Origin: Rhodospirillaceae bacterium
Lineage (GTDB): Bacteria; Pseudomonadota; Alphaproteobacteria; SP197
Direction: 5' to 3'
Length of the DNA: 39,545 bases
Assembly (NCBI GenBank): GCA_002722885.1
Contig: PBNE01000014.1
Location: 261,277-300,821 of the forward strand
Below the pieces are notes generated by a model. It searched no databases. It was given only the letters and a program-made list of their open reading frames with translations, and had not been told where the DNA came from. Position numbers and translations under genes: made by a program. The stretch's first letter is position 1, and each line of letters starts with the position of its first letter. This document shows positions 1-8,623 of this stretch, piece by piece.

Positions 1-901
1 CCGACACAATGTCATCGACCGAGAAGCGATGCTCGGCGCGCAGGCTCTCGACTCCGTCCATGATCCGCTGCGTGCAAGCGCAGCTCGGGTAGCGCTTGAC
101 CACAACCCCATGCTCCAGCATGGCCAGCGGGTTGCCAAGCCGTTCGGCAAAGCCGGCAAAGCCGCGGGCCTCCGGACCTGCCATGCGGGTCAGCATGCTG
201 AAGAGGCCATCAAGGCCGTCAGCCGACGCGTCAGCGCCTGCTTGGGCAAAACAGGCGGCCATGATTCCCGCCTGTGCCGCAAGTCCTGCATGGAGGTGTT
301 TTGTGACGGTCCCAAACTGGTTGATAAAACCCGACGCCATGCTAACCGAAAGCCCCAGGGCGTGACCGAAGGCGGCCTGGTCCAGGTTCAGCAGACGCGC
401 GCAGGCCGTCGCAGCACCCAGCGCTCCGATGGTCGACGTGGCGTGCCAGCCTTGGCGATACAGTGGAATGCCGCAGCACTCCCCGATTCGGATGATGGCT
501 TCCAGCCCGACGAGATATGCATCGAGGACCGCACGCCCTGAGGCGCCTCTTTCCTCACCCAGGGCCAGCAATGCCGGCACCAGAACCACGCTCGGATGTG
601 TCTGGCCCGGCAGTTCGTGATCGTCCCAGTCTTCGGAATGGCCGGATGCCGCGTTGACGATCGCCGCGTATGGCGCCGGAAGCACCTTGTCGTGGCCCAC
701 GACCGTGGCGCGGCCCTGACCCCAACGTTCCAGCGCGGCGAGTGCCTTGCGGGGTGATTCCGCATTCTGGCCGGAGACCATGCAAGCCAGCGTGTCAAAA
801 ACAGCATCTCGGGCACGCGCATGGCCCTGAGAGAGGTCGACGGACCTGACGGCGGCACCCCACCGGGCCAAAGCCTCAAGCGCTGTCTCGTAGCTGCCCA
901 T
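1..901 (-). CDS. MmgE/PrpD family protein (5' part, runs off window)
   Basis: The minus strand from 901 to the window edge is an uninterrupted frame of 300 codons. It begins MGSYETALEALARWG and continues through SGHSEDWDDHELPGQTHPSV and HATSTIGALGAATACARLL. The D-x-DD segment and the HATSTIG segment are typical of the MmgE/PrpD fold, which contains 2-methylcitrate dehydratase (PrpD) and cis-aconitate decarboxylase-like enzymes. About two thirds of the usual ~450 residues are present; the C-terminal part lies outside the window. I chose ATG 901 because GGGGGA sits about 8 nt upstream; an in-frame ATG at 910 abuts that G run and leaves no spacing. No 2-methylcitrate synthase or 2-methylisocitrate lyase is next to it, so a propionate role is not supported and the substrate is unknown. 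The neighbour upstream is pntB, about 70 nt away on the same strand. Confidence 0.85.
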   Translation of the reverse strand, partial: MGSYETALEALARWGAAVRSVDLSQGHARARDAVFDTLACMVSGQNAESPRKALAALERWGQGRATVVGHDKVLPAPYAAIVNAASGHSEDWDDHELPGQTHPSVVLVPALLALGEERGASGRAVLDAYLVGLEAIIRIGECCGIPLYRQGWHATSTIGALGAATACARLLNLDQAAFGHALGLSVSMASGFINQFGTVTKHLHAGLAAQAGIMAACFAQAGADASADGLDGLFSMLTRMAGPEARGFAGFAERLGNPLAMLEHGVVVKRYPSCACTQRIMDGVESLRAEHRFSVDDIVS

Positions 902-974
902 CACAAACATCCCCCGGTTCGGGCAACGTTAGTCAGAACCAGCGGGACAGGCCCAGGAAAAAAGGACGGCGTGT

Positions 975-2363
975 CTACTCCAGCGCCTTCACAATATCCT
1001 CGACCATCTTCTTGGCGTCGGCGAAGAGCATCATCGTGTTGTCCATATAGAACAGCGGATTGTCTATGCCCGCGTAGCCCGGCGAGAGTGAACGCTTGAC
1101 CACCAGAACCGTGCTCGCCTTGTCGGCATCCAGGATCGGCATGCCCGCGATGGGGCTGGAAGGATCGGTCTTGGCGAGAGGGTTACACACGTCGTTGGCG
1201 CCGATCACGAAGGCCACATCAGCGGTGGCGAACTGGGAGTTGATCTCCTCGAGTTCAAAGACCTCGTCATAGGGCACGTTGGCCTCGGCCAGCAGCACGT
1301 TCATGTGGCCCGGCATGCGGCCTGCGACGGGATGGATCGCGTAAGCGACCTCGACACCCTCGTCCTTCAGCTTGTCGGACATCTCGCGCAGCGCATGCTG
1401 GGCCTGAGCCACGGCCATGCCGTAACCCGGAACGATGATCACCTTGCGCGCATTCTGCATGATGAACGCGGCGTCGTCGGCACTGCCCTGTTTGACCGTG
1501 CGGTCGCCAAGGTCAGCCATCGTGCTGGCCTCGGCACCGAAACCACCCAGGATGACGTTCACGAATGAACGGTTCATACCCTTGCACATAATGTAGCTGA
1601 GGATGGCGCCCGAGCTGCCGACCAGCGCACCGGTGATGATCAGAAGCTCGTTCTCTAGCGTGAAGCCGATGCCCGCTGCCGCCCAGCCGGAGTAGCTGTT
1701 GAGCATGGAGACCACGACGGGCATGTCGGCCCCGCCGATTGGGATGATCAGTGTGATGCCGATCAGGAACGCCAGAGCCGCCACGACCAGAAAAGCGATT
1801 TCGCTCTGGCCGGTCACAAACCATGCGCCGACACCGACAATCACGATGCCTAGGGCCAGGTTCAGCATGTGCTGGCCTGGAAAGATCACCGGTGAGCCGG
1901 AGACCAATCCCTGAAGCTTGGCGAAGGCGATCACGGAACCGGAGAACGTGATGGCGCCGATCGCCATGCCCAGGATCATTTCAATCGAGCTGGCGGTCTT
2001 CATGGCACCGTCCGGTCCGACAATGCCATAGGCTTCCGGGTTGTAGTAAGCAGCAGCCGCAACCAGCACCGCGGCCATGCCGACGAGGCTATGGAAAGCC
2101 GCAACCAGCTGGGGCATCGCGGTCATCTGAATCTTGAGCGCGATGGCGACACCGATGGCACCGCCCAGTGCCAGACCAGCCAGAATCCACGTGTAGGAGA
2201 GAACGGAAGGATCGGCGACCGTCGTGACGATGGCGATCACCATGCCGGCGATGCCGATCATGTTGCCCCGGCGCGACGAGGTCGGCGAGCTCAGACCCTT
2301 CAGAGCTAAGATGAAACAGACCGCTGCAACGAGATAGGCGATTGCCGAGAGATTGGCCGTCAT
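975..2363 (-). CDS. pntB: NAD(P) transhydrogenase subunit beta
   Basis: PntB is the membrane and NADP(H)-binding subunit of proton-translocating transhydrogenase, which couples hydride transfer from NADH to NADP+ to inward proton flow. The 462-residue product starts [20 protein letters not shown] and has a run of hydrophobic helices over the first ~270 residues. A soluble dIII domain follows, with VIIVPGYGMAVAQAQHAL (NADP loop) and VIGANDVCNP near the C-terminus, at full family length. I start it at ATG 2363 rather than the in-frame GTG at 2366, because the ATG overlaps the pntAb stop codon as TGATG and this start matches family N-termini. It is the last gene of a three-gene unit and is almost certainly translationally coupled to pntAb. 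Confidence 0.96.
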   Translation of the reverse strand: MTANLSAIAYLVAAVCFILALKGLSSPTSSRRGNMIGIAGMVIAIVTTVADPSVLSYTWILAGLALGGAIGVAIALKIQMTAMPQLVAAFHSLVGMAAVLVAAAAYYNPEAYGIVGPDGAMKTASSIEMILGMAIGAITFSGSVIAFAKLQGLVSGSPVIFPGQHMLNLALGIVIVGVGAWFVTGQSEIAFLVVAALAFLIGITLIIPIGGADMPVVVSMLNSYSGWAAAGIGFTLENELLIITGALVGSSGAILSYIMCKGMNRSFVNVILGGFGAEASTMADLGDRTVKQGSADDAAFIMQNARKVIIVPGYGMAVAQAQHALREMSDKLKDEGVEVAYAIHPVAGRMPGHMNVLLAEANVPYDEVFELEEINSQFATADVAFVIGANDVCNPLAKTDPSSPIAGMPILDADKASTVLVVKRSLSPGYAGIDNPLFYMDNTMMLFADAKKMVEDIVKALE

Positions 2364-2674
2364 CACTTATCTCTCCCGGCACGTTCCTTCTTCTTGAACA
2401 TCTGCAGCATGCGGTGTGTCACCGTGAAGCCGCCGAAGATGTTCACCGCAGCCAGCGTGACCGCGATGAAGCCAAGGATTTTCGAAGTGTCCATGCCGGC
2501 AGGGCCAACGGCGATCAACGCACCGACAATGATGACGCTGGAGATCGCATTGGTGACAGCCATTAGCGGCGTGTGAAGCGCCGGCGTGACGGACCACACG
2601 ACATAGTAACCGACGAAGATCGCCAGCACGAAGATCGTGATCCGGAAGACGAAGGGATCGACTGCGGCTTCCAT
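2363..2674 (-). CDS. pntAb: NAD(P) transhydrogenase subunit alpha, part 2 (membrane)
   Basis: This 103-residue membrane protein corresponds to the C-terminal hydrophobic part of E. coli PntA, encoded separately here. It has three or four hydrophobic segments ([20 protein letters not shown], then a stretch containing [11 protein letters not shown] and [15 protein letters not shown]) and the ending [15 protein letters not shown] that is typical of this subunit. Splitting the alpha subunit into two chains is the arrangement known from Rhodospirillum rubrum and many other alphaproteobacteria. It lies 4 nt after pntAa and shares one base with the pntB start. It contributes the dII helices that form the proton channel together with PntB. 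Confidence 0.95.
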   Translation of the reverse strand: MEAAVDPFVFRITIFVLAIFVGYYVVWSVTPALHTPLMAVTNAISSVIIVGALIAVGPAGMDTSKILGFIAVTLAAVNIFGGFTVTHRMLQMFKKKERAGRDK

Positions 2675-2678
2675 AACG

Positions 2679-3833
2679 TCAGCCCTCCCCTTTGTTGGTT
2701 AGCATGGGATGAACCAGTTCGCCCTGCTTCATGGCACAGGCCCCGGCGATCACCTCATCCTCGAAGTCGAGGTTGAGCGTGCCGGTTTCCTTGTCAATGA
2801 ATGGCTGGATGAGATTGAGAAGATTGCGGGCGTAGAGCGACGACGCATCGGTCGCCATACGTGCGGCCATGTTGGCGAAGCCGACGATGGTGACACCATC
2901 GGCATCAACCACCTGGTCGTATTGCGAGAGCTCGCAGTTGCCGCCGCCTTCGACCGCCAGATCGACGATCACCGACCCGGGCTTCATTGCGGCAACCATC
3001 TCGGCCGTGATCAGCTTCGGCGACGGACGGCCAGGAATCTGGGCCGTGGCGATGCAGATGTCGGATTTGGCAATTGCGCCATGAATGGCCTGCGCCTGAC
3101 GCCGCTTGTAGTCGTCACTCATCTCCTTGGCGTAGCCGCCGGAGGTTTCAGCATCCTCGGCACCCTCGACCTCGACAAAACTGGCACCGAGACTTTCGAC
3201 CTGCTCCTTCACGGCGGGGCGGACATCAAACGCCGAGACGACAGCGCCTAGACGGCGGGCCGTGGCGATGGCCTGGAGGCCTGCAACACCCGCGCCGAGA
3301 ATGAGAACCTTGGCCGGTGCCAGGGTTCCCGCAGCGGTCATCATCAACGGCACGGCGCGCTGGTAATAGATGCAGGCATCGAGAACCGACTTGTAGCCGG
3401 CCAGGTTGGCCTGGGACGACAGCGCATCCATCGACTGGGCCCGGCTGATTCGCGGAACAAGCTCCATAGCCAGAACGGTGAGCTTGCGAGCCGCATAGGC
3501 GCTGAACTGCCCGGGGTCGGCCAGAGGGTTGATGAACCCCACAAGGAGCGCGCCTTCCGGGATGAGCGCAAGCTCATCTGTGGCGCCCTCACCTTCCACG
3601 ACGGGGCGGCGCACCTTGAACAAGACATCGGCACTCGCGAGCGTTTCTACGGGATCCGCGGCGATGGTCGCACCGACATCCGCGAAGGCAGTGTCGGGGG
3701 TTCTGGCAGCCTGGCCTGCGCCAGTCTCGATCACCACGTCCACACCCATCGCGGCCAGTTTCTTGACCATATCGGGCGAAGCCGCGACCCGGGTTTCACC
3801 GGGATGGCGTTCCTTCAAAATCGCTAATTTCAT
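2679..3833 (-). CDS. pntAa: NAD(P) transhydrogenase subunit alpha, part 1 (NAD-binding)
   Basis: This 384-residue soluble dI subunit binds NAD(H). The N-terminus [20 protein letters not shown] is diagnostic of the alanine dehydrogenase/PNT N-terminal domain. The dinucleotide site is [20 protein letters not shown] followed by [16 protein letters not shown] at about residues 165-205. A longer frame exists up to 3887, but the extra 18 residues do not resemble the family, so the start is ATG 3833. It ends without transmembrane helices, consistent with the separate pntAb gene. It is the first gene of pntAa-pntAb-pntB and diverges from the ArsR-type gene that starts at 3998, so both promoters must lie in the ~165 nt between them. 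Confidence 0.96.
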   Translation of the reverse strand: MKLAILKERHPGETRVAASPDMVKKLAAMGVDVVIETGAGQAARTPDTAFADVGATIAADPVETLASADVLFKVRRPVVEGEGATDELALIPEGALLVGFINPLADPGQFSAYAARKLTVLAMELVPRISRAQSMDALSSQANLAGYKSVLDACIYYQRAVPLMMTAAGTLAPAKVLILGAGVAGLQAIATARRLGAVVSAFDVRPAVKEQVESLGASFVEVEGAEDAETSGGYAKEMSDDYKRRQAQAIHGAIAKSDICIATAQIPGRPSPKLITAEMVAAMKPGSVIVDLAVEGGGNCELSQYDQVVDADGVTIVGFANMAARMATDASSLYARNLLNLIQPFIDKETGTLNLDFEDEVIAGACAMKQGELVHPMLTNKGEG

Positions 3834-3988
3834 AGGGGTTCCAAGGGGCTCGAACGAATTATGTTGCGCTGCACAATGACCGAACAAGATGGGTTTGTGA
3901 AGGCCCGGCGGAGAACACTTCCTGGTCTCAGGATATTCACGGGGCGTTGATCAGAATTCCGCTTGAATCCGAGGAGCGTAATCCATAT

Positions 3989-4006
3989 ATTAACCATATG
4001 GTTAAT
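3989..4006. promoter_or_regulatory. Perfect 18-bp palindrome over the ArsR-family start codon (candidate operator)
   Basis: The sequence ATTAACCATATGGTTAAT is a perfect inverted repeat with no central spacer. Its central ATG (3998-4000) is the start codon of the ArsR/SdpR-type repressor. Members of this winged-helix family bind short AT-rich palindromes as dimers and commonly repress their own operon, so autorepression by blocking initiation is the simplest reading. That function is inferred; only the palindrome and its position are seen. Confidence 0.6.
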
Positions 4007-4354
4007 TATCAAGATTACAACCTCACGGCGACCTTCCATGCCCTGGCCGATCCCACGCGCCGCGCCATTCTGGCCCGCCTGGCCGAGGGCGAAGCTCAGG
4101 TGGGCACGCTCGCCGAACCCTTCGCGATGTCACTGCCCGCGATCTCGAAACACCTGAAGGTGCTCGAAGGCGCCGCTCTGATCCGGCGCACCATCGATGG
4201 CCGTGTTCACCGTTGCCGTCTGGCACCAGAACCGCTGGATGCCGCGAATGGATGGATCGAACAACACTGCCGACTCTGGCAGCAGCAATTCGACCGCCTG
4301 GCCCGCTATCTCGAAGAAACAAGCGGACCGGCCACAGATGAAAACAAACAATAA
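3998..4354 (+). CDS. ArsR/SdpR-family transcriptional repressor (metal-independent type)
   Basis: This 118-residue winged-helix protein starts MVNYQDYNLTATFHALADPT. The HALADPTRRAILARLAEGEA motif and the recognition helix MSLPAISKHLKVLEGAALI (about residues 45-63) identify the ArsR/SdpR group. This group is usually encoded next to an SRPBCC/AHSA1 protein. The metal-binding ELCVC motif of true ArsR/SmtB sensors is absent. A longer TTG-initiated frame from 3947 is open, but the family start is ATG 3998, which lies inside an 18-bp palindrome. No strong Shine-Dalgarno lies at a normal distance; GGAG is about 22 nt upstream. The next reading frame downstream is a broken SRPBCC gene, so the repressor seems to have outlived its usual partner. 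Confidence 0.88.
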   Translation: MVNYQDYNLTATFHALADPTRRAILARLAEGEAQVGTLAEPFAMSLPAISKHLKVLEGAALIRRTIDGRVHRCRLAPEPLDAANGWIEQHCRLWQQQFDRLARYLEETSGPATDENKQ

Positions 4355-4371
4355 CCGAGGAGCTCAGCATC

Positions 4372-4733
4372 ATGTCCCGGGACCACGAACTCAGAATCAC
4401 CCGACGCTTCGCCGCGCCGCGGGACCGTGTCTTCAATGCCTTTGTCGACCCCGCAGCTCTCAGCGCCTGTTGGGTCCGGAATCGATGACCTGTCCGGAAC
4501 CGAGGGTCCGATGTGCGAGTCGGTGGCGCCTATGACCTCGCGATCTACAACAGCGATCGCGAAGCGCACACGGTCGCTGCTGAGTACCGCGAGATCACGT
4601 AGCCGGAACGGCTCGTTTTCCCGTGGCGCTGCATTATGAGGTCGCCAGTTCCATAGCCACGGGCAGCCTGCTCTATCTCGACGATGTCTTTGTCAAGGGC
4701 TGGTTCAACCGGCGCGGCAAGACGGTGGACTAG
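4372..4733 (+). pseudogene. SRPBCC/AHSA1 domain protein, decayed
   Basis: The reading frame from ATG 4372, preceded by GAGGAG, begins MSRDHELRITRRFAAPRDRV and continues FNAFVDPAALSACW, a clear AHSA1/SRPBCC N-terminus. It stops at TGA 4486-4488. The homology continues in other frames. The expected W-W-G-P segment is frameshifted near 4470 to give GPESMTCPEPRV. A further shift gives DVRVGGAYDLAIYNSDREAH, then VAAEYREIT and a stop at TAG 4600-4602, then PERLVFPW. The last ~130 nt no longer match the family in any frame I can follow. At least two frameshifts and one in-frame stop make this a true pseudogene rather than a single sequencing error. It lies 17 nt after the ArsR-type repressor, the classic pairing. 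Confidence 0.85.
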
Positions 4734-5923
4734 CGGTTGGTCTGAAGATTGGCCCTGCGGCTGCGCCACCAGTCGATCAGCGGGATCGGCACGGTCAGAA
4801 GATGGAAGATCACGAACGCCGCGACCAGGCCATGCGGGTCCCAGGCATCCATTGCGAGGCCTGACAGCGCCGGTCCCATGATCGAGCCGATCCCGAACAT
4901 GAAACCGAAGACCGTGGTGGCCGACGGTAGGTCGGCGCCACGGAACCGGTCGCCCACCAGCATCATCGCAAGACCCCACTGTCCCGTCCGGATCCCGCCG
5001 AAGATCATGAGGTAGATGGCAATCACCGTTCCGCTCCAGGTGACAGCCAGGGGCAGCGCCAGCATGGCGAGGCCACTGGCTGCGATCACGCCGGCCAGAA
5101 ACAGCGTGCGGTTCAGCCGATTGGCTAGAAACCCGATGGCCAGTGGTGCGACAACCCCGCCCCAGCCCATCCAGCCAATCATCCGCGTGGCAGCACCTTC
5201 CTCCATACCCATGCGCAGACCGTAGACGGCCAGCAACGCGATCAGCGTGGCACCCGCCATGCCGAACACCAGATTGGAGATCATCGGTACCGGTGCAAGA
5301 CGGATGTAAGCAGGAAGCCTGGCCGACGGTCCGGCATTCGAGCTGATCCTGTCCTTCCAGCCCAACAGAAGGGGAAGCATGATCATCGGGCTGATGCAGA
5401 GGGCCAGGACAAACGGCAGCTGGCTCTGAGCACCGACCTCCGCCAGAACGAACGGCCCGGTGGCGTAACCGACCGCAACGACGCTCATGAAGATGCTCAC
5501 GGTGCGGCTGCGCCCGCGATCATCGGTGGCATGGTTGATCCAGGTCTCACCGGTCGTCCACATCGCCGACTGGGCCGCTCCGATGGCAAAGCGGAGGGGG
5601 AACCAGAGCCAGACATCGATGAAGGTCATCATCAGGGCAAGTGCCGCAGCCAGGACCAGGGCACCCGAGATCATCACGCGGGCTGGTCCGAAGCGGCGGA
5701 TGAAATACGGCAGGAGCGGCAGGGCCAAGAACACACCTGCCATCTGACTGGCCCCGTTGAAGCCGATCAGCGAACCACTGACGCCGCGTTCCTCCAGAAC
5801 GATCGAGAACAGGGGCCCCGTGAAGCCGTACATCATGGCCATCGCCGCCATCGCAACGATCACGCCGGACAGGGTTCGGCGGCGCTGGAGTGGGGCTAGA
5901 TCGGCAGACGGATCGGACGTCAT
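4730..5923 (-). CDS. MFS transporter (YcaD-like)
   Basis: This 397-residue polytopic protein has about twelve hydrophobic helices and belongs to the major facilitator superfamily. The helix 4-5 region with RFAIGAAQSAMWTTGETWIN resembles the YcaD branch, where this segment carries a conserved Trp and Glu. The substrate cannot be told from sequence. The start ATG 5923 has no strong ribosome binding site; a later start at the MYGFTGP segment would remove the first helix and is unlikely. Its stop overlaps the 3' end of the convergent SRPBCC pseudogene. An AraC-type fragment lies just upstream on the same strand and may be a relic of a former regulator. Confidence 0.85.
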   Translation of the reverse strand: MTSDPSADLAPLQRRRTLSGVIVAMAAMAMMYGFTGPLFSIVLEERGVSGSLIGFNGASQMAGVFLALPLLPYFIRRFGPARVMISGALVLAAALALMMTFIDVWLWFPLRFAIGAAQSAMWTTGETWINHATDDRGRSRTVSIFMSVVAVGYATGPFVLAEVGAQSQLPFVLALCISPMIMLPLLLGWKDRISSNAGPSARLPAYIRLAPVPMISNLVFGMAGATLIALLAVYGLRMGMEEGAATRMIGWMGWGGVVAPLAIGFLANRLNRTLFLAGVIAASGLAMLALPLAVTWSGTVIAIYLMIFGGIRTGQWGLAMMLVGDRFRGADLPSATTVFGFMFGIGSIMGPALSGLAMDAWDPHGLVAAFVIFHLLTVPIPLIDWWRSRRANLQTNR

Positions 5924-6013
5924 CGGGTCACGGACCTGGCAGCATCGGGGCGGTCACCTCTATCACCTGCCAAGCAGGGAACAAGCCCGCGATTCAGAGG
6001 GCTTGAAGCCACC

Positions 6014-6271
6014 TCATGACCCGATGCCCGTATCCCGCGTGCCACCGAAACGTCGCCGGTAATCCAGCAGGGCAATGCCGGCGTGACGCAGAAAGGCACG
6101 GCGCATACGTTCGTCATCCCCGAAGCCGCACTGGTGAGCAATCTCCGCGATCCCAGTTCTTTGAGACACGAGCAGTTGCTGGGAGGCTTCGATGCGCATG
6201 GCCTCAACGGCCTTGGCCGGTGTCATACCGAAGCGATCCGTGAAGACACGGGCGAAGTTGCGTGGGCTCAT
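6014..6271 (-). pseudogene. AraC/GlxA-type regulator, C-terminal fragment
   Basis: The 85-residue frame MSPRNFARVFTDRFGMTPAK through IAEIAHQCGFGDDERMRRAF is the C-terminal AraC helix-turn-helix domain of GlxA/FtrA-type regulators, ending normally with LLDYRRRFGG and a stop. These regulators are usually ~310-330 residues with an N-terminal DJ-1/PfpI domain, which is absent. In frame upstream there are only about 20 open codons before a TGA, and they do not look like the usual linker. I therefore read it as a truncated remnant. Translation from ATG 6271 as an isolated DNA-binding domain is possible but has no convincing ribosome binding site. Confidence 0.75.
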
Positions 6272-6458
6272 GCCGACCAGAAGATGACTGAGAATCTCAG
6301 CCTTTATCCTGCCCTGGGAATTGAGGAGATCGGGCGCGGGTCACAAAACGGCTTCGACCGGGTGTTCTATCGTAAGGTCATCTGACCTGCTCAAGAGACC
6401 GTGCACGGATGCCCTCATCATATGGGGCCATGGCAGATTAGTGGTTGGGCTGCTGTCC

Positions 6459-7709
6459 CTACCCCACCGCAATCAGCTCAAGCGGGGTCTTTGACAGGAT
6501 CCGTGTTTGGTCTTTTTCATAGACCAGCGTGTCAATGAGGTGGGTATTGAAGAGGCTTTCGAAGTTGGTCACCATGTTTTCCTCGAATACGCGGTCGAGG
6601 TATTTGTCGTCGCCCAGATGGAAGTAGAAATCACCGACCCAGTCTGGAGGCAGGGACCAGCCCAGTTCGTAGCCCACGCCCCAGCCTGCAGTTTCAGTCC
6701 AGATGCCAACCTCTTCGTAATAGGCGCGCAGCAGGCGGATGACTTCGGCGACGCTCATGCCGGCCTTCACTTCCGAGGTGATGACATCGAAACTGCCGGC
6801 TGATTTCTTGTACTGCTCGACCAGGCTGACGGGCGGGTTGTCGCCCACGAAGTAACCGCGCAGGGCGTTGGCGTGATAGCGGTTGAAGACACCGCAAAGG
6901 TCGGCACAGAGGATTTCACCGGCCTGGATGACTTTGCGCGAGGCCATGGTGTGGCCGTTCGACATGGGGATTTCGCCATCCATGGGCGAGGTGTTGAAAA
7001 TGGGGATCAGCGCGGAGAACTCCCCGCCGGCTTCCATCATGGCGGCCATGACCTTGCCGAACAGGTCCAGCTCCGTGATGCCCGGACGCAGGTGCTCCAT
7101 GATCGCCTTGTGGCCGATGTCGCAGCAGGCCATGGCCTGTTCGGTATAGGCGATTTCTTGGGGTGATTTCTGACGGCGGGCTTTGCGGACCATCTCGCTC
7201 ATGTCGACGGGGCGGCAACCGTGCATAAGGAAAGCACCTTCGAACATCGTGGAGATGGCCCGGTTGGGCACATAGCTCCAGAATTCCATACCCACGATGC
7301 CACCGAGCCAGCCTTCGGCTTTCAACTCATCCATGATGAAACGGATATTGGGTTCGGCCTCGCGGTCGGGTGTGTAGCGATTTTCCTTAGAGACCGACGT
7401 GCGGGCCAGCACAGGCTCCTCGGTCGGGTTGTCGAAATGGATGTACCTGCCGGATTCGACGTGGACCGCCGTGCCGTAACATTGCGGGTATCGCATGGGC
7501 CCCTGCCCCTTGTACCAGGAGGCAAAAAAACCGTGGGTCCATGCCACGCCTTCCGGTGACGTGATCCAGAGGAGATCAAGCCCCTGCTTGCGTGCCATAT
7601 CCAGAAGGCGTTGGAGCCGGGCGTCGTACTCTTCCTTCGTAAAGGGAAGTTCGATGGTTTCCATCTTGGAAGCATCGAAGTGGCCGGGCTGCAGGCCGAC
7701 ATTGGTCAT
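6459..7709 (-). CDS. Creatinase-like M24-family protein with degenerate metal site
   Basis: This 416-residue protein has the two-domain creatinase/prolidase architecture: an N-terminal creatinase domain to about residue 170 and a pita-bread catalytic domain after it. In the catalytic half only some M24 metal ligands survive. D270 is present, the Asp expected 11 residues later is N281, the metal His segment reads AGWGVGYELG, and E384 (VTNFESLF) is kept. H253 in SNGHTMAS lies where creatinase has its active-site His. This pattern suggests a metal-independent C-N hydrolase of the creatinase kind, or a related activity, rather than an aminopeptidase. The start ATG 7709 has AAGGAG upstream. It follows the PhyH-type gene by 18 nt and is surely co-transcribed with it. 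The substrate is unknown. Confidence 0.8.
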   Translation of the reverse strand: MTNVGLQPGHFDASKMETIELPFTKEEYDARLQRLLDMARKQGLDLLWITSPEGVAWTHGFFASWYKGQGPMRYPQCYGTAVHVESGRYIHFDNPTEEPVLARTSVSKENRYTPDREAEPNIRFIMDELKAEGWLGGIVGMEFWSYVPNRAISTMFEGAFLMHGCRPVDMSEMVRKARRQKSPQEIAYTEQAMACCDIGHKAIMEHLRPGITELDLFGKVMAAMMEAGGEFSALIPIFNTSPMDGEIPMSNGHTMASRKVIQAGEILCADLCGVFNRYHANALRGYFVGDNPPVSLVEQYKKSAGSFDVITSEVKAGMSVAEVIRLLRAYYEEVGIWTETAGWGVGYELGWSLPPDWVGDFYFHLGDDKYLDRVFEENMVTNFESLFNTHLIDTLVYEKDQTRILSKTPLELIAVG

Positions 7710-7727
7710 GGAACGCTCCTTAAAGGG

Positions 7728-8591
7728 TCAGGCTGATACGGCGCCTTCGGCGGTGATCGTGGGACACATGGCGCAGGCGGGATAGTCGCCAAGGCCAATG
7801 CCGTTTTCGGCGAGCTCGGGCAACCAATCGGGGTTGCAGCCGCTGGGGCGGTCGGTGACGCGGGCGTCTTCGCCCAGGAACTGCGCAGAGATGCTGCGGC
7901 GCTGCACGCCCGGGGGCAAAGCGCCGGAACCGCCATGCACGGTCATACCGTGGAAGATCAGGATATCGCCGGGTTCCATGGGCCAGCGCATCATCTCGAA
8001 CTTGCCGGCATCAGCACCGGTGAAATCGGGGACCGGCATGGTTTCCATGTCACCGACGTCGATCACGCCGCTAAGCTGATTTTCGCCGAACTGGGATTGT
8101 GCCAGCGGACGCTCCCAAAGGTGGGAGCCTTTCACCATCTCGAGTTCCGTACCGGTTGCAACGGGATCGAGCGCGGTCCAGATGCTGAGCGCCTGCCGGC
8201 CTTCCGCACACCAATAAGTCTGATCCTGATGCCAGGGCGTGCGCGACTGTGTGCCGGAGCTTCGCACGAAGGTGGTGACATAAAATGCGAGAGCGGTGGG
8301 CGAGGCCATGACCTGAGCCGCGACTGAGCCCAATGGCGAGCCCAGAATGTAACGCTCGAAATGGGGATTGTCCTGCACGGTGAGCTGGTCGTGAAACAGG
8401 CGCTCGCCGGTTTCCTTGTTGTTGACCCAGTCGACCGTGCGTTTGGTCGGCTGTTCCATGTTGGTGGTGACGCCGTGGCGGAGTTCCTCCAGCCATTGGT
8501 CGCTCAAGACATTCCTGATCATCACCGCGCCATCGCGCCAGAAGGTATCGACGTCACCCTGGGAAACCACGAACCGTTCTGCCTGCGCCAT
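7728..8591 (-). CDS. Phytanoyl-CoA dioxygenase (PhyH) family protein
   Basis: This 287-residue Fe(II)/2-oxoglutarate dioxygenase of the PhyH family has the iron facial triad H121-x-D123 (WHQDQTYW) and the distal His in HGMTVHGGSG (about H219). It is followed by R231/R232 for 2-oxoglutarate binding. Members hydroxylate small molecules such as ectoine, phytanoyl-CoA or secondary metabolites; the substrate here cannot be read. I prefer ATG 8591, preceded by GAGGG at a good distance, over ATG 8603, which has no ribosome binding site. The downstream partner is a creatinase-like hydrolase, so a hydroxylation step followed by C-N bond cleavage of the same compound is a reasonable but unproven model. 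An inverted repeat lies just upstream. Confidence 0.9.
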   Translation of the reverse strand: MAQAERFVVSQGDVDTFWRDGAVMIRNVLSDQWLEELRHGVTTNMEQPTKRTVDWVNNKETGERLFHDQLTVQDNPHFERYILGSPLGSVAAQVMASPTALAFYVTTFVRSSGTQSRTPWHQDQTYWCAEGRQALSIWTALDPVATGTELEMVKGSHLWERPLAQSQFGENQLSGVIDVGDMETMPVPDFTGADAGKFEMMRWPMEPGDILIFHGMTVHGGSGALPPGVQRRSISAQFLGEDARVTDRPSGCNPDWLPELAENGIGLGDYPACAMCPTITAEGAVSA

Positions 8592-8609
8592 GCCAACCCT
8601 CATGTTTGC

Positions 8610-8623
8610 GATCTAAGTAGATC
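8610..8623. promoter_or_regulatory. Inverted repeat GATCTA-AG-TAGATC upstream of the PhyH operon
   Basis: Perfect 6-bp arms flank a 2-bp centre, 19-32 nt upstream of the chosen PhyH start. The 250-nt region separates divergent phyH-type and adh genes. The position suits an operator or the 5' leader of the minus-strand transcript. No dedicated regulator is adjacent, so the binding protein is unknown. Confidence 0.35.

Noticed and set aside
6459..7709. DMSP lyase DddP (also an M24-fold protein)
   Set aside because: Motif order and residues do not fit DddP as I recall it. The H253 segment and its surroundings match creatinase better, and most metal ligands are missing.
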